Assembly: GCA_963737145.1 (NCBI GenBank)
Contig: CAVTRO010000007.1
Span: 62,001 to 126,000 of the forward strand
DNA from: AP-15 sp963737145
GTDB taxonomy: Bacteria; Pseudomonadota; Alphaproteobacteria; ATCC43930; CGMCC-115725
Direction of reading: 5' to 3'
Length of the DNA stretch: 64,000 nt
Shown here piece after piece: positions 34,041 to 42,989 of this stretch; position 1 is the first letter of the stretch; every line of letters starts with the position of its first letter. Both the position numbers and the translations under genes were made by a program. The notes beneath the pieces were generated by a model. That model was not told the DNA's origin. It saw only the letters and a program-made list of their open reading frames with translations, and did no database searches.

Positions 34041-34805
34041 TCACAGGGTCAGGCCGCCGTCGACGATGATCGTCTGGCCGGTGATCATCGCGCCGCCGGC
34101 GCACAGGAAGAAGATCGTCTCGGCGATGTCCTCGGGCTTGCAGGCGCGTTTGAGCGGCGTCCGCTCGATCGAGGCCGTCTTGCGGTCGGCCGGCCAATCC
34201 TTGTTCCATGGGCTGTCGACAAAACCCGGCGCCACTGCGTTGACCCGGATCTCCGGCGCCAATGTGCGCGCCAGGGTGCGCGTCAGATTGATGAGGCCCG
34301 CCTTGCTCGTCGCATAGGGGATGCTGCTGCCCGACCCCTGAACGCCGGCGATCGAGGCGGTGTTGCAGATCGCGCCATGCGCCGCCTTCAAGCGCCGGTA
34401 CCGCGGCATGGGCGCAGCGGAACGGGCCGATCAGGTTGGTCGTCAGGATTCTCGACCAGAACTCCTCGGTCAGCGCGTCGAGGTCGGAGAACGGGATCGG
34501 CGTCGGGGTTGCCGGGGTCCCGGCGTTGTTGACGAGAAAATCGAGCCGGCCGAGCGCCTCGATGCGCATTCTTGACCATCCGCTCGGCCTCGCCCGGCCG
34601 CGAGACGTCGCCCGGGGCCGCGACGATCCGCCGGCCCTCGGCCTTGAGCCGTTCCACCGCGTCCGGCCCGCGCGCGTCGTCGGGCAAATGGTTGAGCGCC
34701 ACCGTCGCGCCGCAGCGCGAAAAGATGTCGGCCGCGGCAAGCCCGATGCCGGAAGCCGCGCCGGTCACGAGCGCCGTCTTTGCCGGCCAGATCCGCACTG
34801 ATCAT
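34041..34805 (-). CDS. Short-chain dehydrogenase/reductase, with three one-base frame disruptions
   Basis: An SDR oxidoreductase of about 253 residues. Motifs in order are TALVTGAASGIGLA (cofactor), LDFLVNNAGTP, ICNTASIAGV, the catalytic YATSKAG (Tyr-x3-Lys), and the C-terminal MITGQTIIVDGGLTL. They lie in three frames with switches near 34780, 34567 and 34391, each equal to one extra base; 765 minus 3 is 254 codons. The start MISADLAGK at 34805 requires the first correction. The substrate is unknown. Confidence 0.85.
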
Positions 34806-34865
34806 GTCACGCGCCTCGGCTGAGATCGAAACCGTAAAGCAAACATGCGCCGACCGCGCCGGCTG

Positions 34866-35693
34866 TCAAGCCGCCCAGCTGCGGACCTCTTCGAGCTCTT
34901 CGAGAACGCCGTAATGCGAGACCAGCAGGACCTCGTCGAAGCCCAGCTGCTCCATCCGCTTCAAGCGGCGGCGCGCCTCGTCCGGCGGGCAGACGAGTGC
35001 CACGTTGGTGGCCGCGGCGAGGTCCGCGGATCCGGGCCGGTCGGCGAGATCGACGGCGACATTGGCGAGGACGGCGTTGGCGCCGCCCGCTTCGCGATAG
35101 ATGCGCATGCCGGCTTCGAGATCGTCCCAGCTGCTGTAGCGGCCGGACGGGGTCCAGCCCTGGCATTCTTTCGCGGCATAGGTGATCCAGCGCGGGCTGC
35201 GCCAGGCGCCCATCAGGATCGGCGGCCCGCCCTCGCAGCCGGGCCAGATCGACAAGCTGCCGCCGTTGACCGGCTCGCCGCGCCATACCTGATGCATCAT
35301 CTCGAGCGAATTCCGCAAAGTGCGGAAACGGTGGTCGTAATCGCCGCCGAGCAATTCGAAATCCGCCCGCGTCGAGCCGCTGCCGACGCCGAGGCGCAGC
35401 CGGCCGCCGGACAAGGCCTGGACCGACTGCACGCGATGCGCGAGCTCGATCGGATGGCGCAACGACACTTGCAATACCCCGATGCCGAGCTCGACCCGCT
35501 CGGTGACGGCGGCGAGCGCCGCCAGCGCGGTGAGCGGATCGAGCGTCGGCCGGCCGCGGCCCATCGAATCTCCGACCCAAATGCCAGGAAACCCGCTGGC
35601 CTCGATACGGCGGGCATAGTCGGCCATGCGGCTCAGCAATCCGGTGTGCGGCTCGGCGCCGGGGCTGAGCCGGATCATTGCGCTGACTTTCAC
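34866..35693 (-). CDS. LLM-class (luciferase-like) F420/flavin-dependent oxidoreductase
   Basis: A 275-residue TIM-barrel protein of the bacterial luciferase-like family. Supporting segments are ARRIEASGFPGIWVGDSMGR, LGIGVLQVSLRHPIELAHRV, RLRLGVGSGSTRADFELLGG and PPILMGAWRSPRWITYAAKE. GTG at 35693 behind AAGGGGAAGCTC is chosen over upstream starts. It is divergent from the VOC gene, the two sharing a 103-base promoter region. The substrate and whether it uses FMN or F420 are not readable. Confidence 0.85.
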   Translation of the reverse strand: MKVSAMIRLSPGAEPHTGLLSRMADYARRIEASGFPGIWVGDSMGRGRPTLDPLTALAALAAVTERVELGIGVLQVSLRHPIELAHRVQSVQALSGGRLRLGVGSGSTRADFELLGGDYDHRFRTLRNSLEMMHQVWRGEPVNGGSLSIWPGCEGGPPILMGAWRSPRWITYAAKECQGWTPSGRYSSWDDLEAGMRIYREAGGANAVLANVAVDLADRPGSADLAAATNVALVCPPDEARRRLKRMEQLGFDEVLLVSHYGVLEELEEVRSWAA

Positions 35694-35796
35694 GAGCTTC
35701 CCCTTAGCTGCGGGACGAAAGGTTCGCGCGAGCATGCAGCATTTTTTGTGGTATCGTCGCTGAAATTTTGGCTGAGCAAACCACGGGAGGGTTGAC

Positions 35797-36384
35797 ATGG
35801 ATACGATCGAGGCCGTTCGCGCATCGGGAAAGCAAGGACTGTTGTCGAAGCTGCCGTCGCGACTGCATCACAACGCCTTTGTCGTGAAGGACCATGAGGT
35901 CAACCGCCGGTTTTTCGAAGACCTCCTCGGGATTCCGCTGGTCGCGACCTGGTGCGAGAAGAACTTCAGTGCGGAGCTGCAGCGGGAAGTCGAGTTCTGC
36001 CATACCTTCTTCGCCATGGCCGACGGCGGTGCGCTCGCTTTCTTCCAATTCGCCGACCCCGAGCTCTACGAGATGACGCAGGCCGAGAAGCCGGCCAAGA
36101 TCGGGCGCTACGACCACATCGCCTTCAAGGCCGAGCCGCAGACCTATGAGGAGCTGAAGCAGCGCCTGGAACGGGCGGGTGAAAAGTATCGCGAGACCAA
36201 TCACGGCTATTGCAAATCGATCTACGTGTCCTCGCCCGACGGGCTGATCGTCGAATTCACGCAGGACCCGGAAGACGTCGCCGAGATCGACGCCATCCGC
36301 CGTTCCGACGCCCACAGCGAATTGGCCCGCTGGCTCAGCGGCGACCGCCGCACCAACAACGAACTGCGCGGCCGCCATATCTGA
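35797..36384 (+). CDS. VOC-family (glyoxalase/extradiol-type) metalloprotein
   Basis: A 195-residue vicinal-oxygen-chelate protein. Two beta-alpha-beta-beta-beta modules begin at RLHHNAFVVKDHEVNRRFFE and KIGRYDHIAFKAEPQTYEEL. Candidate metal ligands are His24/His25, a His in VEFCHTFFAM, His of YDHIAF and Glu of GLIVEFTQDP. The C-terminal 30 residues are extra. The reaction (isomerase, dioxygenase or lyase) cannot be decided. An SD-like GGGAGG precedes the ATG. Confidence 0.85.
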   Translation: MDTIEAVRASGKQGLLSKLPSRLHHNAFVVKDHEVNRRFFEDLLGIPLVATWCEKNFSAELQREVEFCHTFFAMADGGALAFFQFADPELYEMTQAEKPAKIGRYDHIAFKAEPQTYEELKQRLERAGEKYRETNHGYCKSIYVSSPDGLIVEFTQDPEDVAEIDAIRRSDAHSELARWLSGDRRTNNELRGRHI

Positions 36385-36895
36385 CCGGCGTCCCGGCATT
36401 CAAGGGGAGAGGCGTAGCAGACCACTCTCCACCTGTTTCCACAGAAAAATACCAGAGGAACCCCGCTACCACGGCCGAGGGCCGAGGCACTGTTGCTACG
36501 GCCGGGCCGCTCGGTGTTTCCGCCCAAATAAAGATACCAGCATCTCTGTCATCTACGAATGTCGCCGGGTGAGCGTGAAATTGCCGGATCGAGTCGACAA
36601 ACACCGCCCTTTCCGGCTCACCTGTTCTGCCTGTTTTATCAGGTCGAGATCAGGTACTCTTACATTCCTTCACTCGACGACTTCGCAGCGTATCGCGATC
36701 ACGCATTTCGCAAGACTACACCGCAACTATGGCGCGGTCGTGGCGCGCAACGATTTAGCGCGAGGACCCTCTCGTATTCGGGGATGGGCTCCTCGCATCG
36801 GTGCTGCGCGCGCGGCACGCTGCCTCTGACGAGATATGCAATGACCCACTCTACATCTTCTGATTTGGGTTAGGGGAGAGGACGGCGGGTGGGTA
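36385..36895. other. Non-coding or decayed stretch
   Basis: About 510 bases after the VOC gene with no frame that shows a recognisable family, a good ribosome-binding site or normal codon use. A few short open frames exist but none is convincing. Together with the two relics that follow, the 36.4-37.7 kb region looks like decayed DNA. Confidence 0.4.
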
Positions 36896-37190
36896 TCAGC
36901 TCGCCTCTCCGGCCGCCATGCGCAGGCCGGAAAGGTACAGTTCGCGATGCTTCGGGTTTCGGTGCCGCGTTGCGGGTTCCACCACGACAGGCGTGATCGC
37001 GCAGCCGCCGGATTATCTCTCGTGCCTCGTCGAGCCGTCTCATATGCGCATAGCAAGCCGCGAGAACGCGGTAGGTCACCCGTGAACTCGGAGCCCGTTC
37101 GAGCAATTCGAGCAGTTTTGCCGCCGCATCATCGAACCGGTGACTGAAGAAGTGGGCTTCGCCAATTCCGTGCAGATAATTTGCCCGGCG
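36896..37190 (-). pseudogene. Relic of the C-terminus of a TPR protein (cyclase-associated type)
   Basis: On the - strand the frame reads ANYLHGIGEAHFFSHRFDDA, KLLELLERAPSSRVTYRVLA and ACYAHMRRLDEAREIIRRLR, tetratricopeptide-like repeats. After one frame change it ends ITPVVVEPAT … HRELYLSGLRMAAGEAS at 36896. Such tails close many alphaproteobacterial cyclase-TPR proteins like the one at 38142..40058. The N-terminal part is absent. Confidence 0.6.
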
Positions 37191-37299
37191 ATCACGAGGG
37201 CTGAGACGGCTCGCAAGGCCTGGTCAATCTGCTCGACCTTGGAGCGGTGCCGCAGATCTGGTGCTCAGAATTCATTCAGATTTTTCAGCAGATCCTCTT

Positions 37300-37378
37300 C
37301 CTCGCTTTCACGGCGAAAGCCGGGATCCACTTCTGCCGTGGGCATCGGCTTTCGCCGGTGAAGCGGTATTGAGCGAGG
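37300..37378. repeat. REP-like inverted repeat
   Basis: CCTCGCTTTCACGGCGAAAG and its inverted partner ending AAGCGG…GAGCGAGG bound the element. The core pair CGGCGAAAGCCG (37311..37322) and CGGCTTTCGCCG (37346..37357) is the same exact pair as at 17389..17454 in the S10 operon. It lies inside decayed DNA. Confidence 0.65.
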
Positions 37379-37419
37379 TGCTTCATTGCCGGGTGAATCG
37401 TGTGAATGACTCCGAACAC

Positions 37420-37699
37420 TAGCAGCCGATCGATCTGCGGTCCGTGCCAGCCGAGGCGGCCTCGGCTTTGCCGATGTCTGCCTCGCGCAGGGCCCGGTAG
37501 AGGCCGACCTTTGCGGCGCTCAGCGGGGGAGCACCGCCGCTTTTCGTCCGTGCAACGGCGAGGGAGACGGAATGCTCTCGTGCCTCGCCATACGCGCGAA
37601 GGCCTCCTCGATCGCATCGCGACCGCGCTGCAACGCGTCCTCCACGTCCTCGCCGAAGGTGGTCACTTCGGGCAGGTCGGGGCAGGTGAACCAGCTCAT
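37420..37699 (-). pseudogene. HicB-like antitoxin relic
   Basis: Frame pieces on the - strand give SWFTCPDLPEVTTFGEDVED, ALQRGRDAIEEAFARMARHE, SIPSPSPLHGRKAAVLP, then in a shifted frame LSAAKVGLYRALREADIGKA and finally GWHGPQIDRLL. This is the order of a HicB protein: RNase-H-like domain, PSP linker and helix-turn-helix. The first 20 or so residues are missing and at least two frame changes occur. No HicA toxin is visible on either side, so it is a decayed remnant. Confidence 0.65.
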
Positions 37700-37764
37700 G
37701 AGCCGGTGTTCATGGCTTCCGGGGCCGTCCCGGAATGACGATGCAGGGCCGCCAACCCCTGCTG

Positions 37765-38139
37765 CTAACGGCTGCCAAATTTGGCGGTGACGATCGCCTG
37801 CTTGCAGCGGTCGGAATATTCGGCGAAATGGTCCTTCATGCAGGCCTGGATGCGGCCGCCGCCGGGTTGAATATCCGGGCACGTCCGCTGGACATCCGCC
37901 TTGCAGGCTCTGACGACCGCCACGCTGCTCAGCATGGCTCGCTTGCAGGGCCCCGAGAAGGCGGCGAAATTCTCTTTGACGCAGGCCCGCAGCCGTCCCT
38001 CGCCGGGTCGCACCCCGGCGCAATGCTGCTGGAGCTCCGGCCCGCAGGCTTGGCGCACGGTCGCCCCCTGCGCCATGGCGCCAGCCGGCGCCAGCAGAAA
38101 CACGGACAGGACAGCGAGCCTGGCTATGAATAGCATCAT
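37765..38139 (-). CDS. Secreted cysteine-rich-repeat protein
   Basis: A 124-residue exported protein. The signal peptide (LFIARLAVLSVFLLAPAGAM) ends at AMA-Q. Two tandem repeats of about 40 residues follow, each with four Cys: ACGPELQQHCAGVRPGEGRL…ACVKENF…PCKRA and ACKADVQRTCPDIQPGGGRI…ACMKDHF…RCKQA. This is the cysteine-rich GLG1-like repeat pattern. It is likely periplasmic with disulfides; function unknown. It begins two bases after the cyclase stop and is probably co-transcribed with that gene. Confidence 0.8.
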   Translation of the reverse strand: MMLFIARLAVLSVFLLAPAGAMAQGATVRQACGPELQQHCAGVRPGEGRLRACVKENFAAFSGPCKRAMLSSVAVVRACKADVQRTCPDIQPGGGRIQACMKDHFAEYSDRCKQAIVTAKFGSR

Positions 38140-38141
38140 CG

Positions 38142-40058
38142 TCACTCCACCGGTATGCCGGCCCCTCGCAGACCCGGGAAGTAGGTGCCTTCGGCCAAGG
38201 CACGGATCTTTGGTTCGTCGTACCAGGTCGATTTCTCCACGTTTGCCAGGCTGGAATAGCCCTTGCTCAATCGCTGTGCTTCGGCGAGCTGTGCTTCGCC
38301 CCGTTCAGCGTTGCCCTGGAGCGCGTATCCCGCCGCGAGATAGGCGTGCACAAAGGCTAACCGCGGATTCTCGCCGTTAGCTTTTTCGAGCCAGACGATC
38401 GCCCGGTCGGTATGCCCCTCCAGCAGCTGAATGATGCCCAGCCGGCCGTACCATGCGGCAATGCCGGGCCCGGAGGGGCTGAGACGGATCGCCTGCTCGA
38501 AATACGGAATCGCCTCGTCCACGGAGCCGGTCAGAAACTTGCACCAGCCGACATGAGCATAAGCCGGCACCCGGCTGGGATCGAGCGTGATCGCCCTCTC
38601 GAACTCGGGAATAGCTTCCCGGCATTGGCCCTGTGCTCGCAACACCTGGCCCTTTGCGTAATGCGCGAGCGCGCTGTCCGGCGATGCCTCCAGACCCTGC
38701 TCGGCCAGCCGCCCCGCTCGCTGCAGGTCGGCATCCGGGTCGGTGCTGAGCTCATCGGTCACCCGGACCGTCAGCGCAATCGAGAGCCACGCCGCCGCAT
38801 CGACCGCTTTCGGGTCGAGCCTCAAGGCAGTTTCGAAAAGCTTTATCGCCTCGTCGTAATTTTCCTTCGAGATCGGCCGCGTCATAACGGCGCGGCCGCG
38901 CAGCAGATAATCGAGCGCGTCGGGATTGTCGGTCGGGCGGCGGGCTTCGGCGATCGCGAGTTGTGCTTCTAGCGATCGCGCGATCCGCGCGGTAATCTCG
39001 TTTTGCACAGTGAACAGGTCGCTGATGTCGCGGTCGAAGCGCTCGGCCCAGAGATGCGCTCCGGTTTCGGCATCGACCAGCTGGACGTTGATCCGGACCT
39101 GATTGCCGGATCGCTGGACACTTCCCTCCAGAACGTAGCGCACGCCCAATTCGCGGCCGATCTGCTTGGCGTCGAACGACTTGCCCTTGTAGGTAAAGGC
39201 GGTGTTTCGGGCGAGGACCTGGCTGCCCTGGATACGCGCGATGTCGGTCGTCAGATCTTCGGTGATGCCGTCCGCGAAATACTCTTGTTGCGGATCGTTG
39301 CTGAGATTGGCGAAGGGCAGCACGACAATCGACAATCGCGGCGCCGAATAGGGCTGAACCGAAGTGTTTGTCGCCTCCGCCTGGAGCGGCCGCGGTTCGG
39401 AGTGCCGGCCGGGCCACAGCCACCATGCCGCGCCTGCTGCCGTGATCAACGCCAGGACGGCGGACACCAGCATGACGGCGCGGATCGTCGCCCGTCTGCG
39501 GCGGACGGATGACGGTGACCCTCTGCCGGGCGCTCCGCCGACCTTGAAGACACGCACCGGGTCGGCAATGTTCTTGACCCGCTGTTCGCCGAGAGTGGTT
39601 AGGCCGATAGGAAGGCGAGAGCCGATCTGGTCGCGCACCGCGCCGGAGAGACATATACCGCCCGGTTCTGCGAGCGCCTCCAGGCGGGCGGCGATATTGA
39701 CGCCGTCGCCGAACAGGTTTTCTCCTTCGACGAGGACATCGCCGAGATGGACGCCGATGCGAAACCGCATCTGCTCGCCGGCCGGGCGACCCTCGTTTTC
39801 TTTTTCAATGGCGTCCTGGACCGCGATGGCGCATTCGACGGCATCGACCGCACTTGCAAAATCGGCGACAAAACTGTCGCCGGCGGTATTGAAGATCCGG
39901 CCGCGATGCGCGGCGATCAATCGATCGAGGATGGCCCGGTAGGCTTGCAGCCGCCGCAACGTGCCGACCTCGTCCAGCCCCATCAGCCGGCTGTACTCGG
40001 CGATGTCGGCCGCGAAGATCACGGCAAGCTTTCGCTCGACTACCTGGAGTTCTTCCAC
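38142..40058 (-). CDS. Class III adenylate cyclase with transmembrane segment and TPR repeats
   Basis: A 638-residue protein. The N-terminal class III cyclase domain (VERKLAVIFAADIAEYSRLM, IFNTAGDSFVADF, FRIGVHLGDVLVEGENLFGD, GVNIAARLEALAEPGGICLS) is followed by one membrane helix (AVMLVSAVLALITAAGAAWW). Next is a TolB-N-like segment (RLSIVVLPFANLSNDPQQEY) and several TPRs (HYAKGQVLRAQGQCREAIPE). GTG at 40058 behind GAGGAGGG is chosen. This architecture is common in rhizobia; the signal sensed is unknown. Unlike the neighbours, this frame is undisturbed. Confidence 0.9.
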   Translation of the reverse strand: MEELQVVERKLAVIFAADIAEYSRLMGLDEVGTLRRLQAYRAILDRLIAAHRGRIFNTAGDSFVADFASAVDAVECAIAVQDAIEKENEGRPAGEQMRFRIGVHLGDVLVEGENLFGDGVNIAARLEALAEPGGICLSGAVRDQIGSRLPIGLTTLGEQRVKNIADPVRVFKVGGAPGRGSPSSVRRRRATIRAVMLVSAVLALITAAGAAWWLWPGRHSEPRPLQAEATNTSVQPYSAPRLSIVVLPFANLSNDPQQEYFADGITEDLTTDIARIQGSQVLARNTAFTYKGKSFDAKQIGRELGVRYVLEGSVQRSGNQVRINVQLVDAETGAHLWAERFDRDISDLFTVQNEITARIARSLEAQLAIAEARRPTDNPDALDYLLRGRAVMTRPISKENYDEAIKLFETALRLDPKAVDAAAWLSIALTVRVTDELSTDPDADLQRAGRLAEQGLEASPDSALAHYAKGQVLRAQGQCREAIPEFERAITLDPSRVPAYAHVGWCKFLTGSVDEAIPYFEQAIRLSPSGPGIAAWYGRLGIIQLLEGHTDRAIVWLEKANGENPRLAFVHAYLAAGYALQGNAERGEAQLAEAQRLSKGYSSLANVEKSTWYDEPKIRALAEGTYFPGLRGAGIPVE

Positions 40059-40254
40059 CGGCCCTCCTCGAGGGGCGCTGATACCGCAACCAACTCGTTC
40101 CACGGACGAATATAGCAATTATTCCCGCTTTGTTCGATGGCGGCGTTGTAATTCACGTTCACTTGGCCGGGAGCAATGCGGTTGATGCGGGACTGCGGCG
40201 TCTCTTGACCTTTCTCCGTGGTCTCCGTGCGCTCCGTGGTGATATCGATAAAGG

Positions 40255-41603
40255 ATGGCGCGAGAAGATTACGGTTATGCGGCCGACATCCCGTATTTGC
40301 GGGACTTCAAACCGATGCTGGCGCCGGCTTGGCTCGATCATGTGGCGCTCGTCGCCGGGATCGAGCCCCCTGCCCGGCAAAATGGTTTCGCGTGGTGCGA
40401 TCTCGGCTGCGGCCAGGGGGTCACCGCCGCCATCCTCGCCGCAACCCATCCGGCGGGCGTGTTCCACGGCATCGATGCGATGCCGGTGCACATCGATCAT
40501 GCCCGCCGGCTGGCGGCGGCCGCGGCGATCCCGAACTTGCAATTGCATGCCGTCGATTTTGCTGCGGCGATCGGTCTCGAATTGCCGCAGTTCGATTACA
40601 TCGTCGCACACGGCGTCTACACCTGGATCGGCCCCGAGGCGCAGTGCGCCGTGCGCCGATTTATCGACCGCCAGGCTCAAACCGGGCGGTCTCGTCTATC
40701 TCAGCTATAACGCAATGCCGGGCTGGGCGCGCGATCTGCCGTTCCAAGGTCTGCTGCGAGAGTTCGGCCGCACATTTCCTGGCGGCAATTTCGAGCGACT
40801 TACCGCAGCCGCCGAGCTCGCCCGCAGCACTGGCCGGCGCCGGGGTCCCGTCATTGTCGGCGAGCTTCATCGTCAAGGAATTGCAGGAGCGGCCAGAGGA
40901 CTATCCGCCGGCCTATCTCGTCCACGAGTTCATGCCCCCCGCATGGCAGCCGCTCTATGTCACCGAGGTCAGAAGGGACATGGCGACGATCGGGCTCGAG
41001 CCGGTCGGCTCCGCGACACTCAGCGAAAATTTCGACTGGATGGTGCTTGACGAAGCGGCCCGCCAGACACTCGGGGCAATAACCGATCCTGACGCCCGCG
41101 AGCTGGTGCGCGACTACTACCTCGACCAACGGTTCCGCTGCGACGTGTTCGCCCGCGGCAACCGGCAGCTCGGTCTCGGCGAGCGGGCCGGCCGCCTTCA
41201 TTCGAGCACATTCGTGCTGGCCCGCCCGGTGCCGGCAATCCGCTATACGACGACGACACCCGCCGGTCCCTTCGCCTATGACAGCCCGGCGGCTAGGGCA
41301 ATCATAGCCAAATTTGCTGCGGGTCGGCCTGCGAGCGCCGGGGATCTGAAGACGCTTCTGACGTTATGTGCTGCTGGGGACATCATGCCCGCGGAACCCG
41401 GACACGCCTCGGTGGCCGATCTCAACCGGGCCCTGTGCGCGCGGGTCGACGGAGCCGAGGAGATCCGCTGGCTCGCGCTGCCGTGCGGCACCGCCGTGGA
41501 AGTGGATCCGGACTTGCTCAGGGCTTTGCGCGACGGCCAATCAATCGACGAGCGGTCCCGGCTGGCGCCAATTTCTCGCCTCCCATGGCCTCTAGCCGAG
41601 TAG
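40255..41603 (+). CDS. Class I SAM-dependent methyltransferase with regulatory domain, two one-base frame disruptions
   Basis: The N-terminal Rossmann methyltransferase domain contains the SAM motif FAWCDLGCGQGVTAAIL and QFDYIVAHGVYTWIGPEA. The C-terminal half (SFIVKELQERPEDYPPAYLV, HEFMPPAWQPLYVTEV, LVRDYYLDQRFRCDVFARG) matches the methyltransferase-regulatory-domain family. Frame changes near 40677 and 40825 each equal one extra base, and 1,349 minus 2 is 449 codons. The substrate is unknown. Confidence 0.85.
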
Positions 41604-41617
41604 TGAAAAATCCCCGG

Positions 41618-41640
41618 GCGCCCCGCTCGACGCGGGGCGC
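41618..41640. terminator. Bidirectional terminator-like hairpin
   Basis: A perfect 9-base stem GCGCCCCGC/GCGGGGCGC with 5-base loop TCGAC lies between the convergent ends of the methyltransferase (41603) and the peptidoglycan-binding gene (41658). An A-run (GAAAAATCC) upstream would be a T-run for the - strand transcript, so it suits termination of the ABC-transporter operon. Confidence 0.65.
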
Positions 41641-41657
41641 AGAGAACAACCGGGCAG

Positions 41658-42077
41658 CTATTTGCCGGTGGCTGAGTTACCGCCGCTCGGCGCGGCGTGA
41701 ATGTTTGCTCCGCCTTGGTTCGGGGCCGGCATGTTTGCCCCGCCCTGGCTCGGAGCCGGAGTTATGCGGCCGGCCGGCGCCGGCGGATTAGCCGTACCCA
41801 TATTGCCAAGCAGGCTATCCCTCGTCTGCTGATCGAGATTGGCGGTTACACGCAAACCGTTCTGCTTCTGGTATTCTGCAATAGCGCGCCGGGTCTTTGG
41901 CCCGAACATGCCGTCGACCTTTCCATCATAAAGGTTGTCGGCCTGGAGCTTTTGTTGAATGTCGCTGATATCGGCGCGAGACATATGCATCCCGCTGGAC
42001 TGCATCGCCGCGTGATGGCTCCAGGCATTTGCCTGCGTGGTTCCGGCAAAACTCAGACCGACCCGGCCCCCGATCAC
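41658..42077 (-). CDS. Exported peptidoglycan-binding-domain protein
   Basis: The region SGMHMSRADISDIQQKLQAD, NLYDGKVDGMFGPKTRRAIA and EYQKQNGLRVTANLD is a PG_binding_1 domain, which binds cell-wall peptidoglycan. A Pro/Gly/Asn-rich tail with repeats (APSQGGANM, APNQGGANI, APSGGNSA) follows. GTG at 42077 gives 139 residues with a short signal ending TTQANA; the true N-terminus may be lost to a frame disruption, since the frame is open upstream. It follows the permease gene. Confidence 0.65.
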   Translation of the reverse strand: MIGGRVGLSFAGTTQANAWSHHAAMQSSGMHMSRADISDIQQKLQADNLYDGKVDGMFGPKTRRAIAEYQKQNGLRVTANLDQQTRDSLLGNMGTANPPAPAGRITPAPSQGGANMPAPNQGGANIHAAPSGGNSATGK

Positions 42078-42079
42078 TT

Positions 42080-42985
42080 CTAGCGTCTGAGGTGCGGGGA
42101 TCCATCGCGTCGCGCAATCCGTCTCCGATGAGGTTGATCGACAGCACCGCGAGAAAAATCGCCCCGCCGGCGAACAACGCCCAGTGCGGGGCGATGTCGA
42201 GGTAATCCTTGGCGTCAAACAGAATGCGTCCCCAGGTGGGAATATCGGGCGGGAAGCCGAGGCCGAGAAAGGACAAGGTCAATTCGGCAATGATGGCGGC
42301 GGCGACGTCGATCGTACCGGCGACGATGATGGGCCCCAACGAGTTCGGCAGGATATGGCGTATCACCAGGCGCAAGCTGCTCATGCCGAGAGCCCGCGCC
42401 GCTTCGACGAACTCCTTTTCGCGCAGCGAAAAAAACTGCGCGCGCACGAGCCGCGCCACCTGCATCCACCGGAAGCCGCCGATCACCACGACAACCAGGA
42501 TGAAGGTGCCGGCCTCGAGCCCGACCAACTGCGTCAAGGGCTCGCGAAACAGGTAAATAATCAGCAACAGCAATGGCAATGGCGGCAGCGACAGGAACAG
42601 GTCGGTAAGCCACATCAGCGCCGCATCGATACTGCCGCGAGACATGCCGGCGATCGCACCGATGGTCGTCCCGACAATGACCGACACCAGCATGGCAGCC
42701 AGTCCGACCGCCAAGGATATGCGCCCGCCATAAAGCATGCGGGCGAGCAGATCCTGGCCGAGATCGTCGGTGCCGAATGGATGATTCCACGACGGGCCTT
42801 CGAGATGCGAGCTGAAATCGATGTCGTTGATCGGCACTCGCCACAGCAGCGGCCCGAATGCCACCGCCAGCGCCATCAATGCCAGAATGGCGGTGCTCGC
42901 GACGGCCAGCTTATGCCGGCGAAAGCGTCGCCAAATCTCGCCGGCGGGCGATGCCCGCTCGACCGAGGACGATGCCTTCCGGCAT
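42080..42985 (-). CDS. Peptide-type ABC transporter permease (DppC/OppC family)
   Basis: A roughly 300-residue inner-membrane permease. RRFRRHKLAVASTAILALMA is TM1, then HPFGTDDLGQDLLARMLYGG and the EAA loop EKEFVEAARALGMSSLRLVI followed by HILPNSLGPIIV. ATG at 42985 (MPE) needs removal of one G to join the SSSVERASPAGEIW frame. The C-terminus LIGDGLRDAMDPRTSDA is expected to stop near 42080, but the observed frame runs on antisense to nothing recognisable, so the end is uncertain. It forms the channel with the next permease. Confidence 0.8.
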
Positions 42986-42989
42986 CGGG

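Noticed and set aside
36559..36873. Short + strand frame after the VOC gene
   Set aside because: No ribosome-binding site, atypical amino-acid composition and no recognisable family; treated as non-coding.
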